Under the pieces are notes generated by a model, which saw only the letters and a program-made list of their open reading frames with translations, was not told where the DNA came from and did no database searches. 64,000 nucleotides of DNA, from contig NC_133770.1 of assembly GCF_003597395.2 (NCBI RefSeq), positions 28,143,823 to 28,207,822 of the forward strand. The letters run 5' to 3'. The position numbers and the translations under genes were made by a program. Below are positions 56,344-64,000 of this stretch, in pieces. Numbering within the stretch: the stretch's first letter is position 1; the number at the start of each line of letters is the position of its first letter. The DNA comes from Chelonoidis abingdonii. Lineage: Eukaryota > Chordata > Testudines > Testudinidae.

Positions 56344-56556
56344 TATTAGAAGGGTAGCCATGTTAGTCTGGATCCGTAAAAGCAGCAAAGAGTCCTGTGG
56401 CACCTTATAGACTAACAGACGTATTGGAGCATGAGCTTTCGTGGGTGAATACCCACTTCGTTGGATGCAACGAAGTGGGTATTTACCCATGAAAGCTCAT
56501 GCTCCAATACGTCTGTTAGCCTATTAAGTGCCACAGGACTCTTTGCCGCTTTTAGG
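56344..56556. mobile_element. Snap-back (inverted-dimer) copy of a common turtle repeat
   Basis: The left unit 'gggtagccatgttagtctggatccgtaaaagcagcaaagagtcctgtggcacc...gagctttcgtgggtgaatacccacttcgttg' is followed after a GATG loop by its own reverse complement. Arms are 56377-56463 and 56468-56554, 87 bases each with only a few mismatches and no indels. Only the left copy keeps the 'gggtagccatgttagtctggatcc' head. A 9-bp direct repeat (TAACTCATG) flanks the whole unit, so it moved in as one piece. No A-tail or coding capacity. The family name is not certain to me. Confidence 0.82.
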
Positions 56557-56565
56557 TAACTCATG

Positions 56566-58703
56566 AGTTTTGTGGAACTGGAAGTAGATCATCGGGGGTG
56601 GGGGGGAGGAATTTCATCCACAATGACATCAGCCAACCACAGAACATGAACAGACACCAGCTTCTGGAAGGATTCCTTCGAACATCCAACCACAAGAGTG
56701 CCATGACAACTAATTGATGCATATGATAAAGGGGTGAAATCATAAATACACTAACCTATAGAAGGAGGACACCTTAACATTGGAAAGGGAAAGAAATAAG
56801 AAAGAGGGGAAAAACCCTACAGAATATGCATTAGACATGGTAACGATAGCGTAATATATTATAAAAGTGGTATCTCAAAGTGGGGCAGTAGGAGAGAGAG
56901 ATGTAGCCCTTGGGAGGGGCCAGAATGAGGGGCACTGGTGAAGATGAGGACAGTGAGGGTGATGAGGAAGATAATGGCTAACATTTCAGGTTGTTCTGCA
57001 AGGGATGGTGTAAGTATGGATGTTCAGATGTACTTTCTGTATTATCCCTATCTACCTTACTGAGTTAGAATGTGTGTATCTTTGCTAAATGTATTAACAC
57101 ATTATTTATTTGTAAATATAAAAGAGTTCCTATAGTGTGAGTGATGCACCTTTGCACATCAGGGTTCCCAACTATAATAATTTTAATAATATTGGGCCTG
57201 GTCTTGGGACAAGAACCTGGCAACTTTCAAAGTGATAACTGGGAATATTTATTCATGATATGTAGATTAGGCTACACTAATAAGGATATAGGTTGTACTG
57301 TATTCTTAATCAGTTAAGTGAATAAGAAAAAATGCATAACTTTCCTAGAAGCAAGTAGTATGTTCATTCATTCATTCTCAGACCACAAACTGGTTGCTGT
57401 GCAAAAGTTCCAAACAAATATGCAAGAAATAAAGCTGGGGCTAATGACAGAGAAGCAGCTACTCTGCAAAAAAAATCAAATAAAAATTATGTACATTTAT
57501 AAGCTTTACACTCATGAGTCATGTCCTATTTCTTGCAACCCCCCCCCCAAATCTTTATGAATATATAATTATGGTTGCTACAATAAATAATATGACTGTT
57601 ATAAAATGTATAAGAAAAATGTCACCATAAAATATGTTAAACCTTTCAAAGTGATTGACAGAGCAAATAAAGTATATAAATAGTTCAGATACTTTATTTA
57701 TTCTACCACAAAATGTAAATAATTAGGATTGTTGTATCCTCTTCTATAGAGTTTCTGAGATGGCAAGAACTGAGATGCTGAGGAGAAGGTAGACAGGAGG
57801 TATTGATATGTCACAGTCAATCCCATGCTTTAGGCACTATTACAAGAAGGAGTAACATAATATATTCTATTGTGTATTTAGTTGGTAAAGCTGTGCACAG
57901 TAAATTGCACCAAATTTCAAAGCCAATCCTTTATTGAATATTATGTGCAGAAACAGCACAGCAGTACAAAAATTCTTTTCCCTCCAAAGCTCTTTTTCCA
58001 CTCTAATGGGTTAATGCAAACTGACAGTGAAATATATCCCCAGAGAACAAAGTACTAAACTGTAAGTGAGGTAAATACGGCACAATTCCATTATTGCTGA
58101 CATAAATGCTCGTTTATGGATTTCAGCAGAAAATAGGAATTGTTGGAGATTAAAAAAAAAGGTTTTAAGTATTGTAGATTCTGTTTCTGATCATGACTTT
58201 TTTCCATAGTAACAACCACTGGTAACTTAATATCCTATCCCTAAATCTGTAACTAGACACACTTCACATGTAAAGGTAGAAAAAGTAGAACTCTGCTTTA
58301 AATTTAGCACTGCAGTAGACTACCACAGTTGCATGCATGTGCTGTCTGCAAATGATACTCATTGATATAATTCTCTTGCACAGTGACAGAAACTTTATAC
58401 TGCGACAATTACTGGACTGGTATGACATTGCCTTTGAAGAGTTGCTAATCAGTTTTGTGGTCCTTAGTACTGTGTATATTTTTTTATCAATGATTTTTTT
58501 TTCATAAATATAGGGTTTCAGAATATTTTGTGCGCATTGGTAGGCACATGACAAATGATATGTCTATGGTAACCTTCACATATAATTACCATGATTCTGT
58601 GCACCAAATCACAGTAATGAGACACACAAATTAGACACTCAACTGCAGGCACAATTGGTAACATTACTTATCGCAAAGAAAACACATTGTGGTGTATTAC
58701 GAA
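56566..58703. other. No gene seen
   Basis: Unique AT-rich sequence with a C tract at 57539-57548. Small open frames only. Confidence 0.45.
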
Positions 58704-58705
58704 TA

Positions 58706-59167
58706 GGCTTGGTCAAATTATTATTTTTTTTTAAATAATTTTGGAGGACAGTATCAATATTTACTTTTAAGCATTTTTTCCAGTTTGAGTGATTTAAATT
58801 TTCACAGGTTGTGCAAAATGATGGGTTTTAAGTATTTATTTAAATTTTCACTGTTGCAGGAAATTTGGTGGGGGTGTCAACCAATAAGATGGTAAACAAT
58901 AATTATTTAATGACAGCAGATACTGAGATTCGACAAGTTAAAGCTTTATAACTATTAAACATAAATTGTCAGCATCACTTGTCAAAATATACTGAGTAAA
59001 TGAAATCTAAATGAAACTCTTAATAGGTTTTTAAGCAGCATTTTTCTTATTTTGCCTGTCAATAAATTTCAATTGTTGATGGAAATATTTTTTTCATTGG
59101 TTTGTGTGTGTACAGTGAAATCAACGTTTACTGATGTTTATGGATAACAATCTAATTTGTCCAAGCC
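58706..59167. mobile_element. TA-flanked inverted-repeat DNA element, 462 bp
   Basis: It begins GGCTTGGTCAAATTATTATT; the right end on the opposite strand is GGCTTGGACAAATTAGATT. TA lies directly outside each end (58704-58705 and 59168-59169), consistent with a mariner-type TA duplication, although TA is too short to prove it. A decayed copy lies at 24610-24966. No transposase. Confidence 0.7.
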
Positions 59168-59169
59168 TA

Positions 59170-62100
59170 AGTATGAAATTAATAAAGACAAAGACAGTGC
59201 CCTGTTGATCTCCCAGGGAGCAAAGTCGCTGTGCCGTCCTTCTCGAAGATGCACCATGTGCTTCTCTGTACAGATTTCTTCTGACTGGTGTGAAGACGGG
59301 AGCTTTTTGCATTGTCAACCAGTTCTATCCAGGAGTTGTTCTGACCATCAAGGGTGTGCAAGGACTTCAGTTATGACCAGCCCCTGCTGCAGGATCAAGG
59401 GAGGAGAGTGATTCCTTGTGCCCTCTCACACTTACATACTTGCAGAGAAGCCCATCAAAATCTGGCCATTGCTGCAATCAAGTCCAGACAAAAGTAGGCT
59501 TTTGATTTTTTCCAAGTTTCCCATGTCACTGCTGTTTGTATCTTGAAGTGCTGTGTTGTTAGATTTCATGAGCACTGAATCCGGCCTGACTAAACTAATA
59601 TTTCACCATAGTTCTGGAAACACTGCTGGAGACACTGACTTCTCTGAGAGCCCTATGTGACCCTCCTGTGGAAAAACCTGCAGAAGGGCAAAAATTATGC
59701 TGATAATAAAATGTGCTTCACTGTGTAGTCTTTCTGGTGCCTCATCCTTTTGGCAGTTGGGGAATTGGGAGGACTTGGCAACTGCTTGGAGGGGCAGAAT
59801 GCTGGGATATCTCACTAGATGGATGGCCTTTGATCTTTGGGAATATTACAGATTTTAGGACATCCACTTTATTGACAGTCCTTTCAAGTATCCTCCTGCA
59901 GAACCATAAGCCAGTCCTTGTGACTAGTAGTGTGATAAGAGCAGACAAGAACTGCTTAAATTTGGAGTGGATGGAAATCATTACCCAGATCCACCTGAAA
60001 ATCCGGAAACCAGCTCTGTGTTTCAATGAGTCATTCACAACCCCTCATCCCCAACCTGTCATGTAAATTCAACATCTTAAGATCGGGAAGTCCCTTGTCT
60101 TATTACTTGTGCATGGAGAATGTGCAGTTGGATGTAATCCAAAGTGAGGAAATTCAGTAGGTCCTTGGGCTAAAATATCAGCTGGTCTAAACTGGCATAG
60201 CTCCAGTGGAATCAGGATAATTACACTGATGTACAGCATTCAAATACCTGGTCTCTTAATTGGTAACCACAGAAATGCTCAAAAAAATAATCAGCTGCAT
60301 AAAACTTTAATATAATATCAATTTTTTTATTTTGTTTTTAAGCTAGTAAAAGTGATATCTCAACAAGCACGTTACACATTCAAAGTGCAGTTATTTCTGA
60401 GTTATCTGTTTGGGACAAAAAGGTTTAGCATTTTTAAAGTTATTTTTGCATAGGGAAAAGTATAATTTTTCAGTGACTCATGACTTAAAATTTTCCTTTC
60501 AGCTAAGACAGAGAATGGAACTTCAATCCCTAAAAGACACATTTTCAAAAATTATGAATGAATGAACATGGGAGGCTGGATGAACATATATGCATCTGAT
60601 TGGAACTACCAAGTAAGTGCCATTATATGTTTACTGAATATGGATTAGAATATTAGCTACTGGTCTACAGGTCTAAATATTTATTTTCCAGGAGTCACAT
60701 CTGTTTCAAGTTACCGGCCAAAAGAAATGAATAGTACAATAGACACAATCACAGGGTACAAAAATATTTTTCAGGATGTTTGCACTACTGTTAACAAGAA
60801 CAGACAATATATTTTATAGTGATGGAATTCTTATCAAATAATCTGCTAGCTGTTTACTATGTTAAAAAACCTTGTAAAAACAATGTTTACATGTTACCTC
60901 CTGGTGCCGACTTTTAAATGACCAAATTCCTATGGATTTCAACAGACTGTCCTCCATGTTATGACTAAGGTGCTGCGGTAAATGTGATATTATCAAGAAG
61001 AGAATTGAGACAATACACTGTAAAACAAAGATATATTGAGGAAACTCTCTCATCCATAATGAAATAGCATTTATAGATCATATGCCACAGAGCAATAATG
61101 TCTTTATAATCAGAGTTTACAGCGAATGCAATAACCTCTTTCATATGGAACATATCTCAATTGACAGTGACTTTTTTTTAAGCTGGGATGATGTTAGGGA
61201 AATTACAGTTTCTGGCATTCTCCATGTGCTGCATAAATCCCAGCATATTTAGCTGTTTCTGAGGAGAATTAGTCTGCAGTTACGGACTCAGAAATTCATG
61301 CAATAACTGGATAAGATTAAAGCATAGCTGTGAGGTTATTGTGATGCATTTTGGAGACTGAAAACATACAATTTACATCCTCCTAATCATGACAGTTTGG
61401 AAAATGCCTGTATTGTAAAGGTCAATTTTCAGAAAGCCAGAAGGAAATAGATCTATAATTATATAAACATATGCAAATGCTTACATACATACATATTTCT
61501 GCAGGAATATTAATCAATGTTACAATTCTAAAGGATCAAGAATATGAAATCCATGAGAATGGGAGTTTTAACGAGGAACATAGCTGACAGTTTAGAAATT
61601 GTGGAAAAAAAATATTGACAGTAAAATGCTGTAACAAGCATTTCTCCACCCCCCACAGTTTCTGTGGTCTGAACAAAGCCACAGGCATGAAATAAGATGC
61701 AGTTATATTCTCCAGTAATGTGAACAGAGAATATCGTGTTCTTTTAGATCATTTGTTAAAAATATGTTTCTCCTTTCTTTATATTTTCCTGCTACATCAA
61801 CATCATTCAGAGGCCTCTGCTTTAGTCATTTTGAGTCATAGTCACAAACTGTACTGTCTTCTGTACTTTGGCAATGATAATGTATCTGAGTTTCCTTAGT
61901 GATCTTCCAAACATATTTTTCTATCCTCCCATGCTCAGTACATACTTTTGATGGAATTCCTGTTGTGTGGGAGGATAGCTATGTTCCATTCACACACTCA
62001 CATTCCCAGATGTGACCTCCTGGGTCTACTCCTGTATTGCTTTCCAACAGTTGAACATTTGTAGCCTCAAGGCCACTCTCCAGTTTTCTAGTAGTAATAT

Positions 62101-63704
62101 CATCACAGCGGAGGCTTTGTTTGTTTATCTATTTATTTATTTTCAGGGTGCCTGGGAAGTTTTATGAGCATGGTAAAACTGAAAGGAAAAATCAGGGCTC
62201 AGAAAAAAAAGCCAAATCTTCCCACGTAGTTTTAATAAGATCAAGGGGGGAACCCCTTTTCATTCATAATTGCTACTCAATATTGTTTGAAGAGTTTCAG
62301 TTACACAGCTGCAAAGCAACATGGAACTTTGGAGATATTAATGGGAACAAAGGTTTTCTTGAGGTCACTTGACCAAGAAGTGCCGCTGAATACATTGTAA
62401 CTTGATCTCTGGTGAGAAAGTTAATGTGTATGAATGAAAGGGTGGGGAGGGGGATGGAGTTCACTTAAATCCTTTTATTTCTCTAGCTGAGAAATCTCAC
62501 TGCAGCAAGAATCTCATTGTAACAGCTGTAACCTCTGCTTCTGCCAAAAGGACATTCATTTGACCCTGCAGCAGCCCAGGACATTTCCTCAAAGAGTATT
62601 TTATCCCATAAATAAACCAGGAAGGAACACACCTGGAATGTAATAGAGACCTGTATACATTTTTTTCAGAACAGAATTTCACCTTATTGTACATCCCCTA
62701 ACAGCTGGCTAATGTAAGAGGGCTCTCTGGTATGGTTGTACAGAGAGCACAGCAAACACCCTGGAGTTTGAAGGAAAAATGCAAATACATATTGTTGCAG
62801 TTCTGGATTAACTGCATCTCTGACACCTTTGTGGCCTCCTTGAGGGCATGGCCACTCAGGTCTCTAGCCATCACCTTTATCAGGGCAAGAACACATGTTT
62901 CTCTCCCTCTAGACCAGGGATTTAGGCTGCAATTTCCTCTCACAAATCAATATGATCAAGTCGGAGTCTGGTTCAGCAATTGTTGGCCTGCTATTTGCCA
63001 GGGCCTATGATGGGGTGAACCAGTGACCTGCCAGCCTTCATAAAATACAGTATTTATTTAAAACAAAAGGTATTATAGAGAAAACATATCCTGAAAACAA
63101 TAAACACTTTACATGCATGTTTTATCAGGTGTCACTTATCTTCCACATGGAAACCCTGGTAGGTTTCAGAGTCCTTCAGACCCCTGCAGCAGGGCTGTCA
63201 CTCTTGGTTATAGCATCATGTCAATTGTTGGGTCCAGTGAGAGTGCCCCTTCCTCTATAGCAGGCTGTCTACATTATACAATTTTTAATTCTGTATCTGC
63301 TGGGCCTCATGAACCCAGTCATATGTAATTTCCCCCCCAGGGAGAACAATACTTCTGCAAACTTGTTTACCAGTCTAGAGATATGCATTACCCTCTAGTG
63401 GTGTTTGTTCCTAAGGGTTCATTCATGCTCAGGGACTTCCTTTCTGTCACTGCATTGCTTGTCTTGTTTGAAGAAGAAGTTAACCCCTTCGCACCTGACA
63501 AGTAACAATCAAAGGCAAATGGGGAAATTGAGTCGCACCTGTTCTTTAAAAAAATAAATTAAAAGTTCCCCAGTTATACACACGTATTATAACTGTGCTT
63601 ATGGGGATTAAGGAACTGGTAGCCCTGGAAATGTGAGATTCAGATCCATGGCTAATATGGTGCTACAAAACAGATGAGGTCATTACTTCTGCTTAAAAAG
63701 CAAT
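59170..63704. other. No gene seen; mostly unique
   Basis: Paired open frames at 59157-59411 and 59713-60066 show no domain or codon pattern. A palindromic-family trace lies at 60180-60236. 62870-63520 contains phrases that may belong to an unclassified dispersed repeat, but no ends were found. Confidence 0.35.
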
Positions 63705-63708
63705 GTGC

Positions 63709-64000
63709 CAGGCCATGTCTACACTACGGGATAATATCGAATTAGCTAAAATCGGTTTCATAAAACTGATATTATAAATTCAATTTCACGTGGTCACACT
63801 AGGCACAGTAATTCGGCGTTGTGCGTCCATGGTCCGAGGCTAGCGTCAATTTCTGAAGCGTTGCATTGTGGGTAGCTATTCCGTAGCTATCCCATAGTTC
63901 TGCAGATCTCTCTCACCCCTTGGATATCGGGTTGAATCATTGTCGCAGTTGGTTCTGTGGTAAAACATGTCGTAAGTATTCCTGTCCTCCGGAAAACAAG
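63709..64000 (+). mobile_element. Start of a DNA transposon/MITE, cut by the window end
   Basis: 'ccaggccatgtctacactacgggataatatcgaattagctaaaatcg' and 'cacactaggcacagtaattcggcg' through 'gcattgtgggtagctattccgtagctatcccatagttc' match a turtle MITE family that I remember as starting CAGGCCATGTCTACACTA. The right terminus is outside the window, so length and target duplication are unknown. Confidence 0.65.

Noticed and set aside
59713..60066. 117-codon open frame opposite a 98-codon frame
   Set aside because: No recognised domain and no splice-site context. Length is within chance for 64 kb on six frames, though I cannot exclude a small unknown exon.

Overview
This is a vertebrate, most likely turtle (Testudines), intergenic or deep-intronic stretch. 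No convincing host protein-coding exon is visible, and no intact rRNA, tRNA or other functional RNA gene. The organism is inferred from the repeats: CR1 LINE fragments of several subfamilies with the reptile-type 3' ends, many hAT-type DNA transposons, MIR/CORE-SINE remnants, tRNA-derived inverted-dimer repeats, and the abundant repeat whose units read 'gagtcctgtggcacc...actaacagacgt...gagctttcgtgggtg'. Taxon assignment is from memory of these families, not from a search. The long open frames either cover retroelement remnants, lie inside GC-rich transposons, or span assembly gaps.

Layout. 1-965 holds a minus-strand long terminal repeat (LTR) that runs off the window start; a second, complete copy of the same family lies in the opposite orientation at 13309-14763, with TG...CA ends and a 5-bp target duplication. 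966-4511 is mostly unique sequence with an assembly gap at 3113-3876. 4512-7165 is a decayed LINE with a DYxKAYD reverse-transcriptase motif, preceded by a tRNA-like head. 7283-7690 may be an LTR remnant, and 8.6-12.9 kb is mostly unique with ancient repeats. 15261-16078, 28148-29037, 29215-29464, 35633-35905 and 42952-43282 are hAT-type elements with terminal inverted repeats and 8-bp target duplications. 26232-26702 is another solo LTR. CR1 pieces lie at 21.6, 23.7, 24.2, 29.1-30.2 (split by a nested hAT), 32.0-32.9, 39.1-40.6, 43.4, 43.6 and 55.6 kb. A second gap is at 44813-45140. 46.4-64 kb is mostly unique AT-rich sequence with MIR-like elements (49.2, 50.3 kb), a hairpin repeat (46.6 kb), a snap-back palindrome with its own target duplication (56.3 kb), a TA-flanked inverted-repeat element (58.7 kb), and the start of another DNA transposon at the right edge.

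The most unusual signal is the LTR family present twice. Downstream of an identical TATA-box block, both diverged copies keep the same open frame made of tandem 12-13-residue proline/tryptophan-rich repeats ('YPEE-WPDLP' type), followed by a shared non-repetitive tail and a shared possible splice donor. A second layer of interest is the amount of inverted-repeat architecture at many scales: the snap-back SINE, tRNA-like inverted dimer, dispersed 70-100-bp palindromes, and a CCAAT-containing module shared by four hAT-type elements.
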